Assembly (NCBI GenBank): GCA_913042885.1
Contig: CAJWLW010000010.1
Coordinates: forward strand, 1-40,180
DNA length: 40,180 nt
Reading direction: 5' to 3'
Source: an uncultured Lentisphaeria bacterium
GTDB taxonomy: Bacteria; Verrucomicrobiota; Lentisphaeria; JABSQK01; CAJWLW01
In this document: positions 7,024-15,450 of the stretch, piece after piece
Position numbering within the stretch: position 1 is the first letter of the stretch
Layout of the letters: each line of letters begins with the position of its first letter
The notes under the pieces: model-generated
Told to the model about the DNA's origin: nothing
Database searches by the model: none
Seen by the model: the letters and a program-made list of their open reading frames with translations, nothing else
Made by a program: the position numbers and the translations under genes

Positions 7024-9642
7024 CTATCGCGGCTTGGGATCGGCTGTCATACGTTGACCGACTTTTTCGAAGCACAGGCGCACCGGGCCAAAGAGGCCGG
7101 AGCGCAGCTTCTGCTTGTCGAGTGGATGGTAAAACATCTCGTAGGTGCCTTTGAACGCGCCTTGTGCTCTGAGTTTCTCGACCTTGTCCGGGTCGCCGAG
7201 CACGGCGTTTGCCAATGTATTCAGAACCTTGATCTCGAGCGTGTGCCGACCCGCGTCCAGACTGCCGAGCTCGGCGGCGAACGGGGAAAACACCGTGTCT
7301 GCAATCTTCTGTCCATCCACATGAATGGCGGCCGCGTAGCAGAGTTCGCCGATCGTCAGGGTGCACGCCGCGGCGTCCTCGGTCAATTCGAAGTCAGCAG
7401 TGTAACTCATGAAACCGGTGTAGCTGCCGTACCCCAGATCCTGCCAATCCGGGAACTCACCGGCGATGGTCACGGCATCTCCATCCGGGAGTTTCAGCGT
7501 CCAATCGGTTATTTGCTGTGGCGCGGCAGCGTCCGGTTTGTCACTGTCCGCGTCGAGCGTGTCGACCGGCTCGAAGAAGAGCAACTTCGACTGCGCGCGC
7601 TGAAAGTCGATCGTCAGAGAAGTCCCCGCTGTGCCCTGGGCACAGCAGGTCATCTGCCCCGAATCCAATGCGATTTCGTGGACCCGAGCCTGGCGCACGA
7701 GCCGGAGCGTCAGGCTTTCGGCCGTCGCGGATTCATTTAGAAAGAGGCAGATTGTCTCGCCGCTTTCCGCGGTTCGTCGACGCATGGCGACCGGCACATC
7801 TTCGGACACGACGTTGAGGAAACTGTCGCTCTCGCGAAGGGCACAGATCAGGTCTCGCAGCGTGTCCGCCTGAACGTGCTGAACAACGCCCCGGTCGCGG
7901 TCCAGTGTGTCTATCTGGCCTCGGATCGCATCCGACATTATGGCCTCAGGCGGCACCAGGAGGTGCGTGTAGGTTCGGCCGCCGGCTGCCGTGATGCCGT
8001 CTGCTGCGGCTGCCATCCCGGTGATGTCACCGTCCCAGACGTAATCGTAGTCGACCTGGTTGTAGGTGAGCTGTCGCGCAATCTCGTCTGTCGGCGCGGC
8101 GAAGGTCAAATCCGTGTTGTAAAGATTGTCCAGTGGCACATAAAGCGCCACGGCCCGGTCCGGTCGGCCGCCGTTCAGCAGGCGTGTGACACGCGAGATC
8201 ATCTCACAGAACATGGGGCCGTAGTGCTTGATCATCGGGTTGGCATTGGACAGTTCCGGGGGATGAAAGTGAAGCGCTTGCTCGCGGTTGTAGTTCGAGA
8301 GCTTCACAAAAAATGTGTTCACGCCGCGCAGAATTTGCTGAACGCAGACGTAGCGCATTTGATCAGGCGTGACGCCGTGGCCATATACGGCAAACGATTC
8401 GCTCATCGCTCGGGACTTGCCGAGAGAATTAGCAATGGAACCGGCGTATCTGGGTGAGTCGTCGAAAAGGCCGGGTTTGATCTGGCCGGTGATGGTGTCG
8501 ACTCCGGGCAAGTCGGAATGTGACAGGTTTTTGAAGAAAACGCCGCCGCCGTATTTCATCTCCTCGAGGCTGTTGTCACCGAGCTGGTGGCCGGTGGCGA
8601 TCACGCCATAGCGGGAACACCACTGGTGGATCGGCTGGTAGAAACTCTCCGCCATCAGGCTGGTCCACACATCGTAATAGTCCGCGCGCGCTCGCTGGAC
8701 CGCTTCCGGCCGCAGCCACTGGCCGTGATCACCGCTGTCCATCAAATACTCGATCTCAATCTCCGGCAGCAGGTCGGTGATGTCGTAGCCCATGTTTGCC
8801 TGGAAGCGTGCCGCGAAATCTGTCGTCCATGGCCGGGTTGTCGACACCTTCGGTTCGTCGTAGAAAAAACCTTTCAGGGTGACCCCGAAGTGCGACGACA
8901 GCCGTGCGCGGTAGCGTTCGTGTATTCGGTCCAGGAATCCTTGTGTCGCCTCGGGATTGAGCATGTCGACAGACCAGGCATTGCGATCGTCGTTGATGAA
9001 GATGTTGCAATCTTCTGCGCTGATCGCCGGGTCTAAAAACCTGCAGTGCGACCGGATCGAGTGGACAAATCCGGAGATGTATTGCCAGCAGACGACCACC
9101 AGGCGTGACCGTACTTTTGCTTCGAAGCGAATCATGTCGCCGGATTCGTTTTTCTGTGGCACGGCTCGGGTGATGGGGCATCCGAACTTGTCGACGTCAA
9201 AAGTCGCGGCAGCGATCGTACGCGGCGGGACCGGGATATCGAGAACCTCGCCCGCCTCGATGATGAGGTCAATCGCTTTTTGCAGGCCTTTCGCACGGTA
9301 CGCCGGGTTCTCGGTCAGCGTGCCACCGGCAGAGCCGCTGCCGAAGATCCAATCGTCCCAGATCCAGATTTCGAGACCGAGGGTTGCGGCATGTTCGAGA
9401 ATGCACGACACCGCATCGAGCCAGGCGTCGTCCATGAACTCATTTGGCAGCCCGCCCCACGGCATGATCATGACGCCGCCGTAGCCGCAGGCCGCGAATC
9501 CATCGAGCTGAGACCGCGATTTTTCGGGGTCGGTCCGGTCATTGATCGCCCATACGATGATTGGCCGATAAGAGATGGGGGTTTCATCGGACAGCGGGAA
9601 GAGATCGGCGAGCTGGGCTGGATCGGGGGCGGTTGGTTTCAT
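7024..9642 (-). CDS. GH106-like glycoside hydrolase (alpha-L-rhamnosidase-related)
   Basis: An 872-residue protein with the layout of large GH106-type enzymes: a TIM-barrel-like catalytic part (M-P-W-G-G near 60; I-W-D-D-W-I-F-G-S-G-S-A-G-G near 95-106; F-F-Y-D262-E263-P264), a middle part with the aromatic A-L-H-F-H-P-P-E-L-S motif, and a C-terminal beta-sandwich (I-H-V-D-G-Q-K, G-R-H-T-L-E-I-K-V). GH106 enzymes remove alpha-linked L-rhamnose from rhamnogalacturonan and similar glycans; E263 is the best acid/base candidate. No signal peptide is clear. I chose ATG at 9640-9642 because homology seems to start there; a start at 9747 in the same frame is possible and neither has a good Shine-Dalgarno. 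Its 3' end has been copied to 5591-5840. The 9643-9940 gap upstream holds nothing recognisable. Confidence 0.7.
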   Translation of the reverse strand: MKPTAPDPAQLADLFPLSDETPISYRPIIVWAINDRTDPEKSRSQLDGFAACGYGGVMIMPWGGLPNEFMDDAWLDAVSCILEHAATLGLEIWIWDDWIFGSGSAGGTLTENPAYRAKGLQKAIDLIIEAGEVLDIPVPPRTIAAATFDVDKFGCPITRAVPQKNESGDMIRFEAKVRSRLVVVCWQYISGFVHSIRSHCRFLDPAISAEDCNIFINDDRNAWSVDMLNPEATQGFLDRIHERYRARLSSHFGVTLKGFFYDEPKVSTTRPWTTDFAARFQANMGYDITDLLPEIEIEYLMDSGDHGQWLRPEAVQRARADYYDVWTSLMAESFYQPIHQWCSRYGVIATGHQLGDNSLEEMKYGGGVFFKNLSHSDLPGVDTITGQIKPGLFDDSPRYAGSIANSLGKSRAMSESFAVYGHGVTPDQMRYVCVQQILRGVNTFFVKLSNYNREQALHFHPPELSNANPMIKHYGPMFCEMISRVTRLLNGGRPDRAVALYVPLDNLYNTDLTFAAPTDEIARQLTYNQVDYDYVWDGDITGMAAAADGITAAGGRTYTHLLVPPEAIMSDAIRGQIDTLDRDRGVVQHVQADTLRDLICALRESDSFLNVVSEDVPVAMRRRTAESGETICLFLNESATAESLTLRLVRQARVHEIALDSGQMTCCAQGTAGTSLTIDFQRAQSKLLFFEPVDTLDADSDKPDAAAPQQITDWTLKLPDGDAVTIAGEFPDWQDLGYGSYTGFMSYTADFELTEDAAACTLTIGELCYAAAIHVDGQKIADTVFSPFAAELGSLDAGRHTLEIKVLNTLANAVLGDPDKVEKLRAQGAFKGTYEMFYHPLDKQKLRSGLFGPVRLCFEKVGQRMTADPKPR

Positions 9643-9940
9643 GAGCAAACCGTAGCGTCCTGTGACTGGAGAGTCAAGAAGGGGGTCGAGCTTTTGGGGG
9701 GTAGACGGGGAAGATAGATGAGGAAAGTATAAGCGCGTCAGGTTCATCGCATAGGGAGCCGGCTTCTGCCTTGGCCTGCGACTGTAAAAGCGGCTTGATA
9801 CCCTTCCCGTAAACCGCGAAAAGTTTAGCCTGCTTTATCTTTCGCCCTTCGCTGCCTACTTGCATTTGGCATCAGCGGATTCCCCATCCTGTGGAGCGAC
9901 ACTTCTCAGCGGTCGCCCCAGTGGCGAATTTTGGGGTTTG

Positions 9941-10801
9941 CTACGCAGTTTGCCGCTCCATTTGCTTCATGTAACTGATGCCCTGTTTCACCACGGTCTG
10001 CCAGTCCGGTTTGGCCGGTACGCTGTCCAGGGAAAGGTAGGCGGTGAAGTTCAGTTCCTTGAGCGTCTGCAAGATAGCAGCAAAGTCCAAGTGTCCCGTG
10101 CCAAGTATGTATCGGTTGCTTTCCGCGAGATGTACATGCATCAGCTTGCCTTCCATCAGCCTTAGTGTCTCGAGAAAATTGCCGTCAGCCATGTTCATGT
10201 GATAGAAGTCGGCCTGAACTCCGAGATTGTCGGCGGCGATCTCGTCGACGACACTCAACGCTTCCGGGATGGCGTTGAGGAATCCGGCCTGCCCTTCGAA
10301 TTTATTGATTGGTTCGATAGCGATATTGACGCCTTTCGGCGCCGCGTATTCGACGATTTCCATGGTGGACTTGACGAACTGTTGCCGCAGCGTGTCGATC
10401 GGTGTCGAAGAAAGCGGATACTCGTTCTCTATCGGACAGGCGCAGAGTTGGAAGAGCGGCGGCTGTTCGAACTCGGCGGCCAAGTCGATGGCGCGCTTGC
10501 TGTATTCCACGCCGCGCATGCGAACGGTCTCGTCGGTTGAGCAAAGGTCGCGTTCCTCGCCGCAGTGCCATGGGGCCCATGCGCCAAGGAGCGCCGGGAC
10601 CTTCAATCCCATGGAGAACGCCAGATCGCGAACTTCATTGAATCGATTGCGGTCGATCCGGTCCGGCTCCGCATCCATGTCAATGCCGTCGTAGCCGGCG
10701 TCTGCAATGGTCTGGAGCACCTCGTGCGGATGTTCCCAGACACTGCACCCGTTGTCGCCGGTATTCAACGTATTTAGAACGATGGAATACTTCATATCCA
10801 T
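9941..10801 (-). CDS. Sugar phosphate isomerase/epimerase family protein (xylose-isomerase-like TIM barrel)
   Basis: A 286-residue AP_endonuc_2/xylose-isomerase-like TIM barrel. Recognisable strands and ligands: G-Y-D-G-I-D-M-D at the first repeat, A-I-E-P-I-N (metal Glu), V-Q-A-D-F-Y-H (metal Asp), H-V-H-L-A-E-S-N-R (metal His and phosphate/substrate Arg region), and L-G-T-G-H-L-D-F. The last ligand, normally Glu on the final strand, appears as Asp in Y-L-S-L-D-S. Such proteins isomerise or epimerise keto-sugars or dehydrate inositol derivatives; the exact substrate is open. ATG at 10799-10801 with a GAGAT upstream. It sits between the GH106-like gene and PhyH gene 3, all same strand, consistent with one catabolic unit. 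Confidence 0.75.
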   Translation of the reverse strand: MDMKYSIVLNTLNTGDNGCSVWEHPHEVLQTIADAGYDGIDMDAEPDRIDRNRFNEVRDLAFSMGLKVPALLGAWAPWHCGEERDLCSTDETVRMRGVEYSKRAIDLAAEFEQPPLFQLCACPIENEYPLSSTPIDTLRQQFVKSTMEIVEYAAPKGVNIAIEPINKFEGQAGFLNAIPEALSVVDEIAADNLGVQADFYHMNMADGNFLETLRLMEGKLMHVHLAESNRYILGTGHLDFAAILQTLKELNFTAYLSLDSVPAKPDWQTVVKQGISYMKQMERQTA

Positions 10802-10920
10802 GATGAGATCTCACTGGTGGAATGTTTGATGTTCGGACACGCGGCAAGATAGCGTGTGTTGGGCGGGCTGCAAATAGGAGGAGGGTGCACCTCTCGCCCG
10901 CCAGGTCGTTTGGACCACGT

Positions 10921-11751
10921 CTAACCGACCACCGGGAAATTACTGCCGGCGATGGGTTCACCATGCTTGGCCTCAATATTCGGGACAAGGATATGATCCC
11001 ATGCCTGGGAGTTATTGAAAAGAATGCCCTCGGGCATGTAGATGATTACAAAGGCGCGACGTTGTCCGGTAGTTGTGTTCTTTGGGGTTGAGTGGAAGTT
11101 CAGGCTGTGATGGAACATGCATTCACCCGACTTCAACTCCACCGGCACGCCGAAGTTGGCTTCGTGTTCTCCCATGATAACCCGTTCCGTCCTGGCGTCG
11201 GGATTTTTCGCCAATTCCTCCAACTCCTTCTTTCTACCCGCCGGCGAGAAGCGCGGATCTCGGTGGCTGCCGGGGACGACATGCATACAGCCGTTCGCCA
11301 CGGTTGCGTCATCCAGGGCGATCCAGCAAGTGAGGATGTTCGGATCGGCGAGGGGCCAGTTGTAGAAATCCTGGTGAAACTGGAAACGGTCGTTTTCCTT
11401 TGGTGGCTTGGAGATGATATGGTCGTGCCACAGGCGAAGTTCCGGTGTCTTCAGCAGTTTCTTTGTGATGCCGGTGATCAACGGGTGGCGCACCATTTCA
11501 TTGTACGCCTCATCCCGCTTCCACAGATTGACATACTGCCTAATGCCCCCTGCTTCATATTCGGCGTCCTTGGCGCCCCGGGCGTGTCCGACGCTGAACT
11601 CAACGGATGAATTATCACCTCCTCCTGATTCGATACGAGCAACCCGGTCGAACCCTTCAAAAAGTCCTGTGACTTCACCCTGCTCCAGGACCTTTCCATA
11701 TTTTAAATAACCGTAATCATCCCAAAATTGGATCTGTTCGTCGGTAATCAT
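10921..11751 (-). CDS. Phytanoyl-CoA dioxygenase (PhyH) family protein 3
   Basis: A 276-residue PhyH-family Fe(II)/2-oxoglutarate dioxygenase. F-H126-Q-D128 gives two metal ligands, H220 in L-N-F-H-S-T-P-K-N is the likely third, and R231/R232 in G-Q-R-R-A-F binds 2-oxoglutarate. The start is the ATG at 11749-11751: an AAAGGA Shine-Dalgarno lies at the right distance and the protein then opens with the usual T-D-E-Q-I-x-F-W-D-D-Y-G-Y helix, so a longer in-frame reading to 11841 is rejected. Only 53 bp separate it from PhyH gene 4 upstream. About 120 bp separate it from the isomerase gene downstream; probably one transcript. Confidence 0.85.
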   Translation of the reverse strand: MITDEQIQFWDDYGYLKYGKVLEQGEVTGLFEGFDRVARIESGGGDNSSVEFSVGHARGAKDAEYEAGGIRQYVNLWKRDEAYNEMVRHPLITGITKKLLKTPELRLWHDHIISKPPKENDRFQFHQDFYNWPLADPNILTCWIALDDATVANGCMHVVPGSHRDPRFSPAGRKKELEELAKNPDARTERVIMGEHEANFGVPVELKSGECMFHHSLNFHSTPKNTTTGQRRAFVIIYMPEGILFNNSQAWDHILVPNIEAKHGEPIAGSNFPVVG

Positions 11752-11804
11752 TTGTCGTTCCTTTGTTCTGATGACGTTGGCTACAATATACGCCCGCCTG
11801 GCGC

Positions 11805-12671
11805 TTATTCTGTGCTTTGTTTTTGCCACGGGCGCGGGCATGGGTCATCGCCGGGGGGACGGGGAATATTGGCCCAGTTCCCGTCCGGGTCGACGCCGCG
11901 ACAGAGGATGGAAAAATCCCCGTATTCCAAATAGGGACGAACCGTCGTCGGGGAATAGCGGAGCGTCAGGCCACCGCGTCGGCGATCGGAGCGGTTCGCA
12001 TCGGAGGCGTGTAACAGCAGGTCCGAGTGCAGGGAGATTTCACCGGCTTTTAATTCGAGGCAGACCGGATCGCCGTATTGTTCGACGTCGATTACCGATG
12101 AGTCGAACAAGTTCTTTTCGGCCGCGTCGCTTTCCTTGAGGGCCAGCTCGCCAAGGCGATGGCTGCCGGGAATGATCTGCATGCACGCGTTTTCGCGGTC
12201 GACATCATCGATCGCCAACCACGCTGTTACTGTCCGTGACGGCGTCAAGGGCCAGTATGCGGCATCCTGGTGCCAGGACACGTGCTTTGGGTCACCCGGA
12301 AGCTTGCAGAAAAAATGCGTCCCCCAACTGACAATGTCGGGGCCCACCAGATCCTCGATCAGATCGAGGATGGCCGGCGTCAATGTCAGGTCGTAGAGGC
12401 CGCGGCAGGTGTTCTGATAGCTGCAAATGGCATAGGTGTCGCGGCCGTCGCCGGCGGCCGCGACAGTCGCCAGCAGGCTGTCGAAGTACCGCCGGTTGGC
12501 ATCGACGCGGTCCTCGTCGAAGATTCGAAATGGGGCCAGGTAGCCGTTCTCGTTGAAGAAGGCCACCTGTTCGGGCGTCAGCGTTTTTGCCGCGGCTGGA
12601 TCTGCCGGTTGAAACGACAAGTCGCGGTCCAGTTCCCGCAGTTCCGCCTGTTGCTTTTCGAATGTCGTCAT
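11805..12671 (-). CDS. Phytanoyl-CoA dioxygenase (PhyH) family protein 4
   Basis: A 288-residue PhyH-family Fe(II)/2-oxoglutarate dioxygenase with W-H134-Q-D136, distal H221 in L-L-L-H-A-S-D-A-N-R, and R231/R232 for 2-oxoglutarate. L-T-P-E-Q-V-A-F-F-N-E-N-G-Y near residue 31 is the standard N-terminal helix. I start at the ATG at 12669-12671; the frame extends to 12776 but the added residues are proline/lysine-rich and unlike the family. It resembles PhyH 2 (A-Y-W, A-I-D-D-V-D) more than PhyH 1 or 3. It is the first gene of the minus-strand series, preceded by a 454-bp divergent region containing a palindrome at 12764-12793. Confidence 0.85.
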   Translation of the reverse strand: MTTFEKQQAELRELDRDLSFQPADPAAAKTLTPEQVAFFNENGYLAPFRIFDEDRVDANRRYFDSLLATVAAAGDGRDTYAICSYQNTCRGLYDLTLTPAILDLIEDLVGPDIVSWGTHFFCKLPGDPKHVSWHQDAAYWPLTPSRTVTAWLAIDDVDRENACMQIIPGSHRLGELALKESDAAEKNLFDSSVIDVEQYGDPVCLELKAGEISLHSDLLLHASDANRSDRRRGGLTLRYSPTTVRPYLEYGDFSILCRGVDPDGNWANIPRPPGDDPCPRPWQKQSTE

Positions 12672-12763
12672 GTTGAGTGTCCAACCAGCGGTTGGATTTG
12701 AAGCGGCGTTTTTCTGGCCGGGAGCTTTACTGCTTGGCCTTTTTGTACCGATAATGCCGGTTG

Positions 12764-12793
12764 ATATAACATACAATATAGCAGCTGTTATAT
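12764..12793. promoter_or_regulatory. Operator-like palindrome in the divergent region
   Basis: ATATAACA (12764-12771) and TGTTATAT (12786-12793) are perfect 8-bp inverted arms 14 bp apart, in an AT-rich patch about 95-120 bp upstream of PhyH gene 4 and 330 bp upstream of the amidohydrolase gene. The arrangement fits a dimeric regulator site, but no regulator gene is present in the window. The remainder of 12672-13125 holds nothing else I can name. Confidence 0.4.
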
Positions 12794-13125
12794 GTAATAA
12801 CCCTGATGGTAGTGATGCACTTCACCTGGCGCTCGGCACTGTCCGTATCCGCTGCTGCGGGTCCGTCGGTGTTTTGCTGTACAATCTTATCCAAACTTTT
12901 TGATTTTCCAGAACTGGTGCGCTACGGTCTCGTGGCGAGTCCCTCACATTGGAACCGGGAGTGCAACGGTGAATGCCGGGATTGGAGAAGGACCATCAAA
13001 CCTGTCATCCAGGCGTTTCCAGTCGGACGGGTTGACGCCCATGCAGGTTTTGCATGAAGCATAGGCCTGCGCAGAGTCAGGAAAAGGGGTAAGATGCTTA
13101 GACTACTTTTTGCCGACGGGGGTTT

Positions 13126-13893
13126 ATGATGGAAATAGTCGACGCCTATGCACACTGTGGCTTGAACAAATATACGCCTATTGAGGATGTGCGTGCAGTA
13201 ATGAAAACGGCCGGTGTTTCCTGTGCTGTTCTTGTGCAGCATATGGGTGAGTTTGACAACTCGTACATAGCCGATATTGCCGCAAGTGACCCAACCTGCT
13301 TTGCCGGTGTATTTCTCGTTGACAGCAGTTCCGTTACGGCAGTTGAAGACTTAAAGAAAGAGGCCCGTTCCGGGGTTTTCAAAGGCATACGTTTCACTGT
13401 CGATGTTTTCAAAAATTCCCCGCAATTGTGTCAGGCTGCTGTTGATGAGGGGTTGATAATCGTTTTGTATGCACCCGACGGCATCGCAGAACATGTTGAG
13501 ATACTGGATGCATTCCTCAACCTCAATCCCTCCTGCCGGTTGGTCATAACGCACCTGGGCAATCCGGATCTCGGTGAAGGGCCTGGCTTTGAATCTTATA
13601 AAAGCGTCTTCACATTGGCCCGGTATGCGGGAGTTTATTATCAGGTTTCCGGGATGAAAATGTTCTGCCCCTACCCCCACCGTGAATTGTATTCACTGAT
13701 TGGTGAAGCTGTAGAGGCTTTCGGCGTTTCAAGGCTTGTCTGGGGTTCAAACTATCCTGTTGTGGGCGATGACGATGATTATATGAAGGACCTACATCTT
13801 TTACTTGAGAAAAAGCTGCCTCTGCCGGAGCAGACGATAAAAGAGATTGCCGGGAACAACGCCCATCGATTATGGTTCTCCGACACGAACTGA
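13126..13893 (+). CDS. Amidohydrolase-2 family protein with altered metal ligands
   Basis: A 255-residue protein resembling the PF04909 amidohydrolase-2 TIM barrel (lactonases, decarboxylases). The first motif reads D6-A-Y8-A-H10, where the family has D-x-H-x-H, so one metal His is Tyr. H143 in V-I-T-H-L-G-N-P is kept. The usual catalytic Asp of the W-G-S-D-Y-P motif is Asn (W-G-S-N209-Y-P). The fold should be intact; either it works without a bound metal, as some lactonase relatives do, or it has lost activity. ATG at 13126 (or 13129) follows a G-rich stretch. It is the first plus-strand gene, divergent from the PhyH series, so joint control is plausible. Confidence 0.65.
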   Translation: MMEIVDAYAHCGLNKYTPIEDVRAVMKTAGVSCAVLVQHMGEFDNSYIADIAASDPTCFAGVFLVDSSSVTAVEDLKKEARSGVFKGIRFTVDVFKNSPQLCQAAVDEGLIIVLYAPDGIAEHVEILDAFLNLNPSCRLVITHLGNPDLGEGPGFESYKSVFTLARYAGVYYQVSGMKMFCPYPHRELYSLIGEAVEAFGVSRLVWGSNYPVVGDDDDYMKDLHLLLEKKLPLPEQTIKEIAGNNAHRLWFSDTN

Positions 13894-13952
13894 AGAAAGG
13901 GGAATAGTTGAAGCCCCACCTGTTTTATCCATGAATAGGCCGACATCTGTTC

Positions 13953-14150
13953 ATGGAAACCGATGCTCTTAGAGTTGTTGTAGACCCGGTTGAAGGTGGT
14001 AAGGTTTGTTCTTTTGTTTCCAGACAAACGCAAAGGATTTTTTGTCAGGCCCCGCGGGAGAATCTGGCCTGTGATTTCGATGACGATGGTGACATGGACA
14101 TCTATCTGACCAACAACAGCGCCCGGCTATTTTGTGCAGCGCATATGTAA
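13953..14150 (+). pseudogene. Chimeric gene remnant: mutarotase-like start joined to an FG-GAP/VCBS piece
   Basis: A 65-codon frame whose first half (L-R-V-V-V-D-P-V-E-G-G-K-V-C-S-F-V, then R-Q-T-Q-R) looks like the first strands of a galactose-mutarotase-like domain and whose second half (C-D-F-D-D-D-G-D-M-D-I-Y-L-T-N-N) is a calcium-binding FG-GAP/VCBS repeat. The latter DNA (about 14064-14115) is nearly identical to bases near 16031-16085 in the CRTAC-like gene downstream. Neither half is a complete domain. No signal peptide or good Shine-Dalgarno. Most likely fused debris of two genes. Confidence 0.5.
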
Positions 14151-14160
14151 GGAGCAAACG

Positions 14161-15411
14161 ATGGTGGTCGATACGGAACTGCGTAAAAACGAATATTCAT
14201 CCGGCAGCGGCAAGCCGTTGGACGTGGATCAATTCCCGTTCAGCTACGCTGATGAACCGCGGGAAAATCCTGGGGCGATGGAAGGCATGCTATGTCAGTG
14301 TGACGATGGATCAATCCTGTTCAGCGCTTTTGATGCCATGGTCGAAGGCGATGTGTCCGAGCATTTCGCCTGCACGCGATTCAAGCGTTCGACTGACAAC
14401 GGTCAAACCTGGAGCGAGCCCTGGCATAAAAACAACGCCGAGGGCAAAGCCTCCGACTGTCATCACATCACGGTTCTGAATCTGGCTTCGGGCAAGTTGG
14501 GCATGGTCTATTCAACACGCAACGTCCCCAAGGGTCGCGTCGGCCGCGACGGCGGTACGGTGTTTGCCACAAGCTCGGACAATGGGCAAAGATGGTCTGA
14601 CGTGTCTGTTGTCGAGCCGCGCTTCGGCATCTGCTGCACCGGCCATGCGATCGTGATGAGCACGGGGCGCATCGTCGTGCCGGTGTTCAAGTGGATCAGC
14701 TACGATCCAACCGGCGAAGCCGAGAGCATGATCTCGCCGAGCGTGTCGTATGCATACGTCTACGTATCTGATGACCAAGGCCTGACCTGGACCCAGTCCC
14801 TCAGCGAACTTTTCGTCAGCGACTACCGCGCGGCGTACGACCTGGAAGAACCGGCGGTAATTGAACTGAAAGACGGGAGACTGCTCATGCACCTGCGCTG
14901 TCAGCTTGGCTGCGGTTACCGATGCTGGTCGGAAGACGGTGGCATCTGCTGGTCGCGACCCGAGCCGCTACCATACGCAGCTGGCTATACACCGCATTAC
15001 CTTAAACGCCTGCCTGGCGGAGAACTTTTAACCATCTGGACACAGGTCTCCCGGCAGGAAATCCTCTCGGGCTATCATCGCCATCGACTGACATGTGCTG
15101 TCTCGCACGATGAAGGACAAACCTGGGAGAATTTCAAGAACCTCGAATCGCTGGACGACACGACGGTTGTCACCCCTCCGCCGGCCCATCGCTATGAAGT
15201 GATCGAACAGTGGGAAGACTACGGCTACTACCAGCCCTCCCACGCCGAGCGATATCATCGTGCCCCCGGCGTACTTCGCATCGGCTATCCCAATGCGTTG
15301 GTGCTTGACGACGGCAACGTGCTGGTCGTCTACGACCATGGCGCGGGCGTACTCGGCGACAAGAGCGGTGTCAAACAGCGTATCATTCCTGCGAGTTGGT
15401 TTATCGAATAG
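14161..15411 (+). CDS. Sialidase/BNR-repeat family exo-glycosidase-like protein
   Basis: A 416-residue six-bladed-propeller protein with five Asp-box (S-x-D-x-G-x-x-W) motifs: S77-T-D-N-G-Q-T-W84, S138-S-D-N-G-Q-R-W145, S-D-D-Q-G-L-T-W near 204, S-E-D-G-G-I-C-W near 250 and S-H-D-E-G-Q-T-W near 310. This is the hallmark of the sialidase superfamily; lacking a signal peptide it is presumably intracellular. Whether it is a true sialidase cannot be decided: the Arg triad needs an alignment. Start at ATG 14161 is set by a GGAG Shine-Dalgarno at 14151-14154. Its stop is about 35 bp before the next gene, so the two are probably cotranscribed. Confidence 0.75.
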   Translation: MVVDTELRKNEYSSGSGKPLDVDQFPFSYADEPRENPGAMEGMLCQCDDGSILFSAFDAMVEGDVSEHFACTRFKRSTDNGQTWSEPWHKNNAEGKASDCHHITVLNLASGKLGMVYSTRNVPKGRVGRDGGTVFATSSDNGQRWSDVSVVEPRFGICCTGHAIVMSTGRIVVPVFKWISYDPTGEAESMISPSVSYAYVYVSDDQGLTWTQSLSELFVSDYRAAYDLEEPAVIELKDGRLLMHLRCQLGCGYRCWSEDGGICWSRPEPLPYAAGYTPHYLKRLPGGELLTIWTQVSRQEILSGYHRHRLTCAVSHDEGQTWENFKNLESLDDTTVVTPPPAHRYEVIEQWEDYGYYQPSHAERYHRAPGVLRIGYPNALVLDDGNVLVVYDHGAGVLGDKSGVKQRIIPASWFIE

Positions 15412-15433
15412 TCGATGAACCCGTGGGGCATAC

Positions 15434-15450
15434 AGGAAGGCAATGACGTG
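15434..15450 (+). promoter_or_regulatory. Shine-Dalgarno deciding a GTG start
   Basis: AGGAAGG at 15434-15440 lies 7 bp before GTG at 15448-15450. From this GTG the CRTAC-like protein starts with a Lys/Arg-rich n-region and a hydrophobic core, a normal signal peptide; starting at the in-frame ATG 15415 adds eleven residues and has no Shine-Dalgarno. Confidence 0.6.

Noticed and set aside
6895..7060. Plus-strand stretch reading as a protein across a TGA (ending A-W-D-R-L-S-Y-V-D-R-L-F)
   Set aside because: No family recognised and the length is within chance for this composition.
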